Positions 34,129 through 45,700 of a stretch of 64,000 nucleotides of DNA are shown in pieces. Position 1 is the first letter of the stretch, and each line of letters opens with the position of its first letter. A program made the position numbers and the translations under genes. The stretch is from Larus michahellis (lineage: Eukaryota; Chordata; Aves; Charadriiformes; Laridae): contig NC_133898.1 of assembly GCF_964199755.1 (NCBI RefSeq), positions 127,780,224 to 127,844,223 on the forward strand. Direction: 5' to 3'. A model generated the notes under the pieces. That model was not told the DNA's origin. It saw nothing but the letters and a program-made list of their open reading frames with translations, and made no database searches.

Positions 34129-37045
34129 TGATTTATTATACAGAAAGGCTTTGCCTCTGGCTTTTCCTTCTGCAGAGCCTCCTAGTTGGGTCAAGATTAG
34201 CCTGAAGGAGACAGTGCTATGCTGCTGGAGGAGCAAGGTGGGCCAGACAGCGGCATCTCTGATAATAGGTGCTTTGCTGTGTCCTGTGTTTTGCGGACAA
34301 ATTTGAAACTCATGACCCTGTTAACAAATATTAAATACAAAGGGGGAGGGAAGTAAGTTTTGAGTACAGGAGAAGAAATCACTGGAATGCCTTCAGGAAG
34401 TCATCTAGTCCACCCTTTCTCATCACTCTAGGCCTCCTGGTTTACATCCAGTCCAGCTTAGAAATTAATTACTTCATTTCCTACGGTGTGTTCTGACGGT
34501 GTAGCCATGCTGACCTAACAGCAAATTTGCCTCAGGGGAGTGGCAAGTGGGGATGGTCCCACTTACACCTCGTCATTCCCCTTCCCTTGCACAGAAGCTC
34601 ATCTCGCCACAGAGCGAGCCGGTGCCGGGCGACGGACCAGGGGAAAACCAAGCCTACTGAAAAAATGTCAGTAATTTTCTGCTGGTTTTAATTTTCAGCC
34701 AGCTTGGACAACACTGCTGCCTGCAGGGAAGGGCCGGAGAGGAGGCCAGCAGCAGTTCCTTCTTGCACAGCAGCTGGTTGCTCAAGTAGCTGAACTCCAC
34801 TGATGGATGGCTCCCCCCATGATCTCCGTGGCTTTGCTTGTGGGTCTTCCACCCAGTTTGGGGAAAGACTTCCAGTGGGAGCAGTGCTTTTCCGCACAGC
34901 CTAATTTGCCTTTTAGGTAAAGCAGAATAAGGCACAGAGCGTGGATCTGGCTGGATGGTATCAGTGGGCTCCTGTGCAGGAAGGGGAGTAAACCAGGCTG
35001 GTCCAGGGCTCTTTTCTGGAATAAAACTGAGAGGGAGTGGGCACTGCTGCTAATAGCAAACCCTGCTCTGCTGCTACCTAGAGTTACACTGGCACCAAAG
35101 GAAGGGATCACCCAGCTGTTTCCTTTTCCAAGGGTTTGAAAATAGATGACATGTCCTGCCCTTGTCAAAGGAGCATGAGTACAGTAAGGCCATCTAGTTC
35201 AGGGACAGGGAGAGGAGGTGTCCACATGGCTCTTCTGAGGTATTTCTGGTCATACGTCTTCTCCTCCCTGGTCTGGCAGAAGTGAAACTTCTCCTAGAGC
35301 AGTTGTGTGATAGTGGTGGTGTTTTTACATATTCTCATGTTGCCCCTCAGGTAAAGCCACTCACGTCCCCGTGTGGCCCTGCACTCAGGCCTGGAGCTGA
35401 CCTCCTGGTTACTATGATGGGTTGATTTAGCAGGGAATTTCAATACAGATAACTGCTGCTGTGAGGATGCACCCTTGTGTCACAAGGGGCTCACCAACAC
35501 TGGAGCTTTCTTCATCCCCGTCTCCATCCTCCTCCTCTTCCTCCAACGAGCTTATTTCTTTCCCTCATCCCCGAACTTCATCCTTGTGCCTTATGCACCT
35601 GGCTGCCTAACTGGGCAGACTCCACATGCCGTGCAGTCTGCTGCACCTCAACTGGACCAGGGACTGGAAAAGTGGCTGCCAGTGCCCTCCTGAAAGCCCC
35701 ACCGTTGATCTAGGGGAGACCAGGGCTGGGTCCGGAGAGAGTAAAAGTGCCGCTGTGATAAATGCTCAGCTTGTCTGAGAGCCTCTCAGGGCCTTCTCCT
35801 TGGCTCACTGCTTGGAGCACACCTCCTTCCATCCCGGCGTTCCTCTAAGGAGGCACGGCTTGGTAGGGGTGTACCAGTGGCAGGGCTGGTGAAGAGCTGA
35901 CCACCAAAGGTTGAGCATATCCGAGATCCTGAAGGGACTGAGGTCCTAACCCTCTCCCCTAGGAATCTCTGGTCCTGAGATAGTATTTTTGCAGATCTTG
36001 CAACCTGGATCTGCACAGGACAACTCCAGAGAATTCATCCCAATGTGCCTTATGCTATTTCTTTTTGGGATTCATCCTGAAGGAACCTGAGGCTCAGAGG
36101 CAGCCTCTTTGCAACCTGCTGGTCAATGGTTGCTCTTAACAGCCGATACCCACTGACAGGACTTTCTGGGTGTATGGAGCAGAAGGGGAGGATGGAGAGA
36201 GGTGCCTTAAACTTGTATTTATGCCTAATGATTTGTGTTAACAAGGCAAGGATGGGTTCCTCATGTGCCTTGCAATTTACGTCTTTTACTGACAAGATGA
36301 TTTTTAAGCACTGTTTGTTACTAAACAGAAATACAAAAGAGTTTGTATTTTTTTTTCCCTGGGAAACAGGGAAGGGTATGAGTGTTACATATTAACTCTC
36401 CCCTTCCCAACTCCCATCTGCTGACTTTGTATTGTTGAAAACATTGACAACATTTTAAGCTTTGTACTGTACTGATCATTATTTAAAAACTTTAGTAAAA
36501 AAAAAAAAAAATCTGTAAAACCAAAACGACTGGTGTAGTGTGAAATTCCCAAATGCACAACTACAGAAGGTTATGAGTCATTAGGAAGAAAAGTGGATAA
36601 TAATTATAGAGCGGATATATTAGAGTGGATAATAATGATATAACAATAATGAACAATAGGGTGTGGGTTTATCTGTGCATCTCAAAGGACTTCCCAGGTT
36701 TCACAGTAGCTGTGATTTTCATTCCCTTTTCACAAGGGAGGTGCAGAATGGCTGCCCTGACACTGATTAGAGGGATTTAAGTTCATCATCTACAAAAATA
36801 TTTCAGTGTCCAGTTTTCCTTAGTTTCTGTCAGAGGTGAGTACATGGTGGTTTGGTGGCCTGGCCCAAAGCATCGCAGCTTCAGTAGCCAAGTTGTGAAC
36901 AGAGGTGCCTGTTCAAACAAATCATTTGAGCGTGTGCTTAAAATTAAGCCGAAGAGACACAACCATTGATCGGCAGAAGAAGGATATCAATCAGTTAGAC
37001 GTGAGCCTACATGAAATAAGGCCAGAGCTTCTGTTCTTTTGTGGT

Positions 37046-38940
37046 GTAGAGTCGCAGAATTGTTGTGGTTGGAGGGGACCTCTGGAGGTCATCTAGTCCA
37101 AACCCCCTGCTCAAGCAGGGCCACCTAGAGCCCGGTTGCCCAGGACCATGTCCAGGTGGCTTTTGAGTATCTCCAAGGACGGAGACTCCACAACCTCCCC
37201 AGGAAACCTGTGCCAGTGCTCAGTTGCCCGCACAGTAAAGTCTTTCCTGATGTTCTGAGGTGGCCTCCTGTGTTTCGGTGTGTGCCCATGGCCTCTGGTT
37301 CTGGCACTGGGCACCAGTGAACAGAGTCTGGCTCCATCCTCTTTGCCCTCTCCCTTCAGGTATGTATGTATGTTGATGAGATCCCTCCTGAGCCTTCTCT
37401 TATCCAGGAAAATCAGTTCCAGCTCTCAGTTTTTTCTCATAGGAGAAATGCTCCAGTCCCTTCATTGTCTTCATGGCCTTTCGTTGGACTCTATCCAGTA
37501 TGCCCATGTCTCTCTTGGACTCCTGAAGGCTGGTCTTGCTAGTAAAGACTGAGGTGAAGAAGGCATTCAGTACGTCAGCCTTTTCCATGTTCTGTGTAAC
37601 CAGCTCCCACATCTTGCTGAGCAACGGGCCCACATTTTCCCTAGTCTTCCTTTTGTCACCTATGTACCTATAGAAGCCCATCTTGTTGTCTTTGACATCC
37701 CTGGCCAGATTCAATTCCAGTTGGGCTCTGGCTTTCCTAACCTCATCCCTGTGTGCCTGGATAATGTCTCTGTGTTCCTCACTATCCGTGTCCTTGGTTT
37801 CACCCTCTCTATGCTGTTTCTTAAATTTTGCCAGTAGCTCCTCGTTCATCCATGCAGGCCTCCTGGGATTTTTGCCTAACTTCCTGATCATTGGGATGGA
37901 CCGCTCTTGAGCTTGGAGGAGGTGATTCTTCAGTACCAGCCAGCTTTCTAGGGCCCTGTTTCTCCCCAAGCCTTATCCCATGGGACTCTACCAAGCAGGT
38001 GGAGGTCTTTGAAGAGGCCAAAGTCTGCTCTCCTGGAGTCCAAGGTTGTGAGCTTTCTACCCTCCTCCCTCCCCCTGGGATTCTGAACTCTGTCATCTCA
38101 TGGTCACTGCAGCCAAGGCTGTCTTTGACCTTCACATCCCCAATGAACCATTGTTGGTAAGTACAGCGTCCAGCAAAGCACATCTCCTTGTTGGCTCCTC
38201 TGTCACTTGGAGGAGGAAGTTATCACTGCACTCCAGGAAATTCCTGGCTTGCTTATGCCCTGCTATGTTCTTCCTCCAGCAGATGCCAGGGTGGCTCAAG
38301 TCCCCCATGAGGACCAGGGCCTGCAAACATAAGACCGCTCCTATCTGCCTGGAGAAGACCTCATCCACTTGTTCTTCCTGGTTAGGCAGCCTGTAGCAGA
38401 CACCCACTACAATGTCACCCATATTGGTCTTCTCTTTAATCCTTATCCATAAGATCTCAGTTGGATCATCATCCAGGCAGACCTCCATGCACTCCAGCTG
38501 TTCTCTCACATAAAGGGCAGCTCCCCATCGTATCTTCCTGACCTGTCCTTCTTAAAGAGCCTGTATCCCTCCACTGCAACACTCCGGTCATGGGAGCCAT
38601 CCCACCACATTCTCCCTGATCCGAGCAAGATGATAGTCCCACAGATCTCTAACTCATCATGTGTAGTTCTCATGCAGCATGCATTCGTCTACACGCGCTT
38701 CAAAGACGCATCTCAGCACACTGATTTCCCAGAAGGGATTTTGAGTATTTCTCCATAATGGTGCCTTGTAGGCACTTCCTTGCTTGCATGCAATTGCTGG
38801 AGGTGACCTCGCTTAAACCCTGTTTTGTTGATTTTGTGATCCCTTTCGTCACATCACTCCAGGCCCTCTGCTTATCAGCCTTGTCCATCACTCCCTGACA
38901 GGGCTGCTGGTAACTGTTCCTCTCCAGTCAACTAGTTTAA
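37046..38940 (-). mobile_element. Long CR1 retrotransposon with endonuclease region, RT core deleted
   Basis: A reverse-oriented copy of about 1.9 kb. From its 5' end (right), the minus strand reads the endonuclease-like segment (38509-38132: VVGVCYRLPNQEEQ, LMGDLSHPGICW). The linker follows (37969-37550: FYRYIGDKRKTRENVGPLLS, KADVLNAFFTSVF). It then jumps directly to the ORF2 C-terminal block (LDRVQRKAMKTMKGLEHFSY). The reverse-transcriptase core is missing. The left end is the inverted 3' UTR starting near GTCGCAGAATTG. Confidence 0.92.
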
Positions 38941-39106
38941 AGCCCTCTTTACCGGGAGGATCATGTGCGATCATGTACATACACTCGGTGTGAATTTCAG
39001 TCCTCTAAAAAATCTGCTCTTTTTCCTGCTACTACCACCACACTCATTATTTTAATTATTATTTCTTAATATGTAGACGAAGGCTTCCATACCGTTGTGG
39101 TTTTAC

Positions 39107-39118
39107 CCACCAGAGGGC
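39107..39118 (+). promoter_or_regulatory. CTCF-like motif between PAQR8 and EFHC1
   Basis: CCACCAGAGGGC followed by G matches the CTCF core consensus CCASYAGRKGGC. It lies in non-repeat sequence just right of the long CR1. Confidence 0.55.
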
Positions 39119-40267
39119 GAGATGTCTTCATCTGCGGCCGCAGAGAGGCCTCCAGTGCCACGAAAGCAGAGCCTTCAGCGCTAGCTCTCCAGACAGGCTT
39201 AGGAAAAACTGCTCCCACTCAAGCAGGCATGCGGCCAACTCTGCAAAGAGATGCATTTCTGAGCGAGGGATGTGCTCTGCTGACGTCTCGCCATCCGTGT
39301 AAGTGACAGGGATTTCACCAGACGAGTTAGGCCAAAGTTTTAAGTTTCCGTGAAGTAAAAACTGGAGAGGAATGGGAGAAAATACCAAAAGAGAAAACCA
39401 GGGCTGTTAAACTTTTTTAACTAGACACAAAAACAGAGACTTGTGGTGTGCTAAGAAGAAACTGCTTGGTGATAGTGTTTTAGGGGACATATTTACTACA
39501 TGCCCGTTGTTATCCGATATTACACACACAGATCCTTGATGCGTGAAAAAACAGAGATGGTTATTAGCAAAAAAGGGAACTGGCCTATCCAAAGCACATG
39601 AAGCCAAATGCAAGTAAAAGCGCTTCCAGGTGAGAGGCATTTTGTTTTGGTCATTTTGTGTGTCACCAGCCACAGAGGAGAGAATGCGAGAGAAGGTAAT
39701 GATTTTTACTTCAAGCACCAGATATTGCAGCAGCTAGTCGCATCAGAAGAGGTTCTTTTACCCAACGGCAACCTTTATCTGGTCTTATCCTTGCAGCTCA
39801 CTGATAACGTGGGCTAAGAGGCAGAGCACTACCAAACAGCTCTAAGTGAGATAGTTCCTTCTTTGTTCTGTTAACCAGCTGTTGACGATGGTCTCAGAGA
39901 CTGGGTCAGGGGAAGAATTACTTCCCAGTGCTGCTCCTGTCAACTTCAGAGAGAGAAGTGGAGCCTTAAGAGCCCTGGAAAAAAAAAACCTGAACTGCCC
40001 AAAGTTTATGGCATTAAGCTGCCTGCTGTCTTAAATTCTGCAGCTGTTCCCAGTGATGGCTTATACTTTATCCTGTAGTTCTTTGCTTTGTTCTGGCTGA
40101 AGGTAAGACCTACTCTCAGTCCAAAGCAGTTCCTCTTGCTACGAAGTGAAGAGCACTAAACCCATTCCTTTGCAGTATCCCTTCTAACACACCTGAAACA
40201 AGCATTTGTCCCTTGGGGGCCAACAGGTGGGGTGGAAGAAAGGAAAAAATCCAAGCTCGTATCGCGT

Positions 40268-40535
40268 CAGAGAATCACAGAATGGTTCGGGTTGGAAGGG
40301 ACCTTAAAGATCATCTAGTTCCAACCCCCCTGCCCTGGGCAGGGACACCTCCCACTAGACCAGGTTGCTCAAAGCCTCATCCAGCCTGGTCTTGAACACT
40401 TCCAGGGATGGGGTATTGACAACTTCCCTGAGCAACCTGTTCCAGTGCCTCACCACCCTTACCATAAAGAATTTCTTCCTGATATCCAACGTAAATCTAC
40501 CGTCTTTCAGTTTGAGGTCGTTACCCCGTTACCTT
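40268..40535 (-). mobile_element. CR1 3'-end copy
   Basis: AGAGAATCACAGAATGGTTC, then the inverted CR1 3' UTR to about 40,535, 5'-truncated. Confidence 0.94.
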
Positions 40536-40539
40536 CATC

Positions 40540-42415
40540 AAGGTGTCTGTTGGTCAGTTGGACAGATGCTGGCTACAATGACAAAGCAGTGTAGAAAGTG
40601 GTGTGGGAGAGCAGTCTGATCTCCGAATCCCTGAATATTTCACTAGATGTGTGGATGCTCGGGTAGCAATTTCAGCCTACTGCCAACAACCCTGGGCCTC
40701 TGAGTGTGTTTTAAGAGACCCATTGGAAGTAGCCCTTGGATCTCTCAGACCACAGATGGGGCATATTGAAACAACCATTCCTCTTGCATGAGGAGTCACA
40801 GGTTGGACTTTTATTGCTGCGTATTACAGTAGTGTATACACACATAATAGCACAGTCTTTCCTCTAAAATGCATAAGCTTTAAACAGATAAGAGATAGGA
40901 AATCTTGATAAACAGACTTCCTTTTCTCTTTCACAAATACAGAGTAGAGATGCAGGAAGCTAAAGAGGCTCGTCTTAACCTTGGCAAGTTGGACTTGCCT
41001 GTACAGAATTTGATGTCAAAGATGATGCTGAATCCAGATGTTCTGAGTTCCACTTCAATCCTTATTCCCCATTTCTCCTCTCTCCTGCTTTATGGTCACT
41101 ATTCCTAAGAAAGCACCAGCTTCTGCTATGCCTCTCCTTAATCTTCCTTTCTTTATTCCCATCTCCCTTAAAACACCCAGGAGGAATGCACAGGGGCCAC
41201 AGTCTTCTGATCCTGTCCCTGCGCATATCCAGAGCCTAAGATACTATTTTATGACCCTGGATAAATCCCCTGGCTCTAATTCCCCACTCACGCAAAGAGC
41301 AAGACAGCAGCACTCCTGCCCCACTGCAAGCTATGCACAGGGGCACTCTGCCGCACAGCCTTATTAAAAAGTTGTTGTCACTCTCCTAGAGGATGACCCA
41401 TGGCCCATGGAGGCAAGTTTCTTTCTCTGAGGAAGGCTCTGGTTCTCGCTAAGTTCAAGAAACTTGCTAAACAGTGCTTGGATATCACAGCAGGAGAAAT
41501 CAAAGAGAGTGCTTCGATCCCAGCACCTGCATCTGAGTCAGCAGCCATATTAGCAGCTCACTGTCTTTCAGATCCAGCTCTTTCAGCCTGGCTTGGCCTT
41601 CAATCTATTATTTTCCTTTCTAAGCTCATCAGACTCATTCTTTATCTCCCACCGGCTGGCTTTCTTCTCTCTCCCACACTGTGCTTAGACAGACAGTCTG
41701 GCTGCATTTCGCTCTGCTTGACTTCTGCTTACAAAACTCTCAGATCCTGCTGCCTGCCCTTGAATCGCAGCCTGGCATGTCTTGTGTACTCTTGATAAAG
41801 AGACCAAGGGAAAGACATACAAACCCCTGTTTTCTCCGTGGCGATTGGCTTGGCTTCCTTTTATCTCTTACATTTGGGAGTGACTTTTGCACAACCACCT
41901 TTTCCTTGATGGCCCTGCTGCTGCTTCTTTTTTTTTTCTGTTTCCTTCAGGAAGGGATAAAAATGGCATTTAAAAGAAATGAACTGTGGCAGTGCTACAT
42001 ATGAAAGAACGCTCTATTCACAGCTAATATACATAGTATATACATAATAAACCGTAACTCCGGTTAAAATGTTCTGAGCACTCCAGCTATGGATTTGGTC
42101 CTCCATGGCTACTCCTCTCCCTAGGCACAGCTGCAGGCACGACTCACAAAAGGCGGCCCAGATGCCACGACCCGTTTTGGAGATTTTAACAGGACAGACA
42201 CAGCCCAGCTGTGCCTAGGGAGTGAGGGCCTGCCAGAGGCACTACCGAGTTGACGCTGTGGGATGCTGAAAGGCCTCGGATGGGCGTGAGGGGGAGGAGG
42301 AACATGGCGGCGGGCTGCCTTGGAGCAGGCGGAAACGCGCTTAAATCCGTAAGAAAGCAGGATTAACGCTTCCCACCCCTCCCGAGACTGCTTCCTTTCC
42401 ACACTGCGGGAACGA
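40540..42415. other. Intergenic segment upstream of EFHC1, nothing recognised
   Basis: About 1.9 kb without a recognisable exon or repeat family. Open frames such as 41,400-41,795 lack codon bias, splice context or protein similarity that I can recognise. Confidence 0.5.
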
Positions 42416-42520
42416 GGGCATCCTAGGCCCTCCCTTCCCAGCCTGCCGGGGGCGTCCCGGCCGCCCCGGCCCCCGCCCCGCGGCCCGGACAGGCCCCACC
42501 AGCCGCGCTCCCACCCTCAA

Positions 42521-42534
42521 GTTGCCACGGCAAC
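42521..42534 (+). promoter_or_regulatory. EFHC1: X-box (RFX site), perfect palindrome
   Basis: GTTGCC-AC-GGCAAC consists of two perfect inverted half-sites with a 2-nt spacer and matches the RFX consensus GTNRCC-N(0-3)-RGYAAC. It lies about 150 bp before the EFHC1 ATG. Confidence 0.85.
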
Positions 42535-42632
42535 AGCTCCCCGTCGCTCCCCGCGCCTGCGCGGATCCGCGCCCTGCCCCAGTGCGCATGCGGAGCCCGC
42601 CTTCGAGCGCCTGCGCACCGGGCGAGCCGGCG

Positions 42633-42646
42633 GTTGCCCTGGAGAC
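42633..42646 (+). promoter_or_regulatory. EFHC1: Second X-box-like site
   Basis: GTTGCC-CT-GGAGAC has a perfect left half-site and a right half-site with one or two mismatches. It lies 40 bp before the EFHC1 ATG, possibly inside the 5' UTR. Confidence 0.6.
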
Positions 42647-42685
42647 GGCGTCGCCGGGGCCCGCGGAGGGAGCGCCTCCGCCGCC

Positions 42686-42748
42686 ATGAGCTCGGAGCCG
42701 TGGCCGGGCCTGCCCTTCCTCCCAGGCTGCGCCTTCAGGGATCTCATG
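42686..42748 (+). CDS. EFHC1: EFHC1 coding exon 1
   Basis: Residues 1-21, including the conserved GLPFLPG. Good Kozak-like context (CCGCCATGA). Donor GTGAGC, phase 0. Confidence 0.93.
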
Positions 42749-45700
42749 GTGAGCGTAGCCGTCCTCCCGAGGACTCCCTGCCCCCATTTCCCCCGGGACA
42801 CCCCCCAGCCCCGGCCTGACCTGGCCTAGCACAAACCCCCCTGAGAATCCCCCCTCTACACCCGCCACCTGCTCTAGGGTCCTGTCAGTGACATGCGACC
42901 TGTCCGGCTCCCCCCTTGAACGAACCGCCAGGGAACGTGGTTCTCCCTCAGACCCTCCCCTAACTCCCCAGGAGACCTAGTACCCCGAAACTCACATAAT
43001 ATTCCCCCAGGGGACATGTTACCCCACGAACCCATCCCGAGGGAACAAACGATTCCCTCAGACCACTCTCTCATTCCCCCAAGAGGTCTGTTACCTCCCA
43101 AATTCACCTAATATCCCTGAGGCGACTTGATATCCTGGGAACCCATGTCCTCAGAACCCACATCCTGGGAACCTTCAAACCCTTTAAACTCACCAAACAC
43201 CCTTCAGGGGACCTGGTGCCCTTTGAAGTGACCCCCAAGGGACCTGGTGCCCTGTAAACTCACTTGATGCTCCCCAGCAGATCTAATTCACACTGAACTC
43301 TCCCCCAGGGGACTTGGTGTTTCCCAATGCCAACAAATATCTGCTGAACTCATTTCTGGAGACCTGAACTCTCTGCACCCACCTGGTACCCCCTGACCCC
43401 ACCCACAGCAGACCTGGCACTCCCTAAGTTCTCCCAATGTAATTTAAAGTCTGTTCCCAGGGGACCAGGTATCCCTGAGCCCAGCCTTCAGGGGACTTGG
43501 TACTCTTAATCTTGTCCCCAAGGAACTCATTGCAACCACCTGATAACCCCTGAAATTGTCATGATAGCTTTGGAGAGTTAGGTTCCCCCAGCCTCATTTG
43601 AGACACCAAAAGCTTTCCCTATAACTGCAGAACTACTATCTGCAAACCCATCCCATGAAGATCCAGTACCCCTGAATCCATCCAATAGTTCCCCTGCCAG
43701 TTCATGTGGTACCTCAAGGGAAGAAATATCCCCATATTCACTTTGCAGTCTTGAAACCTGATTCCCCCAGGGAAACTCCTGTTTCTCTGAACCATCTCAG
43801 TTTTCCCAAAGAGATGTGTTCTCAACCTCTACTCATTCTGATACTGCCCTGAACCAGGACCCTTAAGCACACCTGATATCCCCTCAACTGACTTGATATA
43901 CTCAGGAGAACCAACACTGTCCTGGACCCACCCACCACCCTTAGTGGGACAGTTACACCCTGAAGTCACCAATCTCCTGAATACTCTCCTGATACCTCCT
44001 CCTGCAAAGCTCTGATAGTTCCACAGATGGTCTCCCAATATTGCAGGGAGAAATGAATCCTTGATAGTCCATACGGAACTAATGGTCTGGAACCTGAGAA
44101 CATGAAAGTCTTCAGAGAACTGGTATCCTTCCACAGAACTGATACCCCCACAGCCTCCAGGTTCCTGCCAAGGAAGAGAGACACTCTCAGCTTCTCCCAG
44201 GTTCCTTGGAAGAAGTAGTGTCGTCCTCATCCTCCACACTTGAATTGATACCTAGATGAGGAAGCAAGCTGTCCTTTTCCCCATTCCCAATGGCCCCCAC
44301 ATTGAGGATCTGGTAACACCAAGTCCTTGCAATATCATCTTGAGGAAGCAGTACCACAGATGAGAACTGATACCCGCTGAGTTCCTTCCAGTACTGTTTC
44401 AGAGCAGCTGACAGCTCCGCCCTTCCTTCTCCCTGGGGAACTAATATCTTGGGTCTTGACACCATTGCTCAACTTCAACTCAATGCTACTAGTGTCAATT
44501 AGAGAACCCAGTACCCTGACTGCTTCCCTCAGAAGCAACGCTCCCAGACTTTTGTAGCGAACAGGTAGTCCAGGGCATGCCTTATATTTCCCTGAAGCTT
44601 AGTATCTTTAAGAACAGGCTCCTCAGTTTCCATAAGGCTCCGTATTCTGAATGAGGTCCCTTCTTCCACCTGCTCCCTGCCAGTACATCCAAGTTGCCTG
44701 GTCATCGGGCAAACAGGGCCCCGGTATGCTCTGGTATTGTAGGATAAAGAATCTCATGTACTTGCATGTGAACATTTGTCACGGGACATGTTCTACTGCA
44801 AAAGAAAGACATACCTTGGGACAGTACTCCTTGTCCTTGATATTCCCATTGAAAACTGACACCTGCAGTACAAGCACCTCTCTGTCTTCCTGATATGTCC
44901 CCTAGATTGTACAGAAAAGACAACCTCTTACCAGTACGGTCTACCCTTTGGCAAATCTTCTCAAGTGATGGTAAGCCCTGCTGCAGGTCAGCCCACTCTG
45001 CTCTTCCCATATCACTCACAGAGCCTCTTAACTTCCTGGGACACAGACTTCATACTTATTTGACGTTTCAATGGAAATGCTTATTCTCCCAAATGAGGAA
45101 AGCTTCCCTTTCATCTCCTGCCACCACAATGCTCATGATATTTTGAGAGGAGTCTAGAGTACTTCCTAGATACCCTTGTGATAGAAATTTCTATAGCTCT
45201 TGTTTGCTCCTCAGATGGAGTGGGGAAGAACCTCTAAAGGATTTTAACAACACTGAAGGGATCTAGTGCTCCCTTAGGAAGATACTGTCCTATGTTTCTT
45301 AAACCAGTGGTGGTATTGTCACTAATTCCTGTTGGACAGACTTGTTCTTGACATGATGTGCTCTTGACAAGGACTGTGTCATGATGGGCTTTGGTAAACC
45401 CAGTCCGGATCATTCTGGATGCTTTTTTGAGAGCCCAGTTTTCTCTGTTTTCCTAAATAGGACCCTCTCTTTTCCTTATTCTGCTTTTGTGTGGATTAGG
45501 ATTACCCAAGGATAAATTGTCACTGTAGCAGTTTTAGTGGTGTCTTCCAGCATGAACAGTCAAACTGTTTTCTAAGTCAGTGACAACTGAGTTCTTCAAC
45601 AGGAAGTAGAGTCATTTACTCATAACGAATGCTCCTAATCATGCAGTAATAAAAGTTATCTCAGAATTATTTTAACAATAGTATTTCCTCAATATAATTT

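Larger units (their letters stand above)
32036..36510 (+). other. PAQR8: Probable long 3' UTR of PAQR8, end uncertain
   Basis: About 4.5 kb after the stop without CR1 copies, unlike the rest of the intergenic DNA. An AATAAA lies at 35020-35025. Near 36,430-36,495 the sequence turns AT-rich (TTTAAAAACTTTAG) and is followed by a run of about 15 A. Either point could be the 3' end. This is an inference from repeat absence and base composition. Confidence 0.4.
42420..42790 (+). promoter_or_regulatory. EFHC1: CpG-island promoter of EFHC1
   Basis: A GC- and CpG-rich block around the first exon. It has an NRF1-type element TGCGCATGCG (42583-42592) and two X-box-like RFX sites listed separately. I see no TATA box. 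The transcription start probably lies between 42,540 and 42,680. Confidence 0.8.

Noticed and set aside
34388..34450. A further CR1 fragment (AAGTCATCTAGTCCACC)
   Set aside because: Only about 20 bp resemble the CR1 3' UTR and there is no terminal repeat, so the match may be chance or a very old remnant.
42341..42868. Minus-strand open frame of 175 codons over the EFHC1 promoter
   Set aside because: High GC removes stop codons in CpG islands; the composition is Gly/Ala/Arg-rich and it overlaps EFHC1 exon 1 on the other strand.
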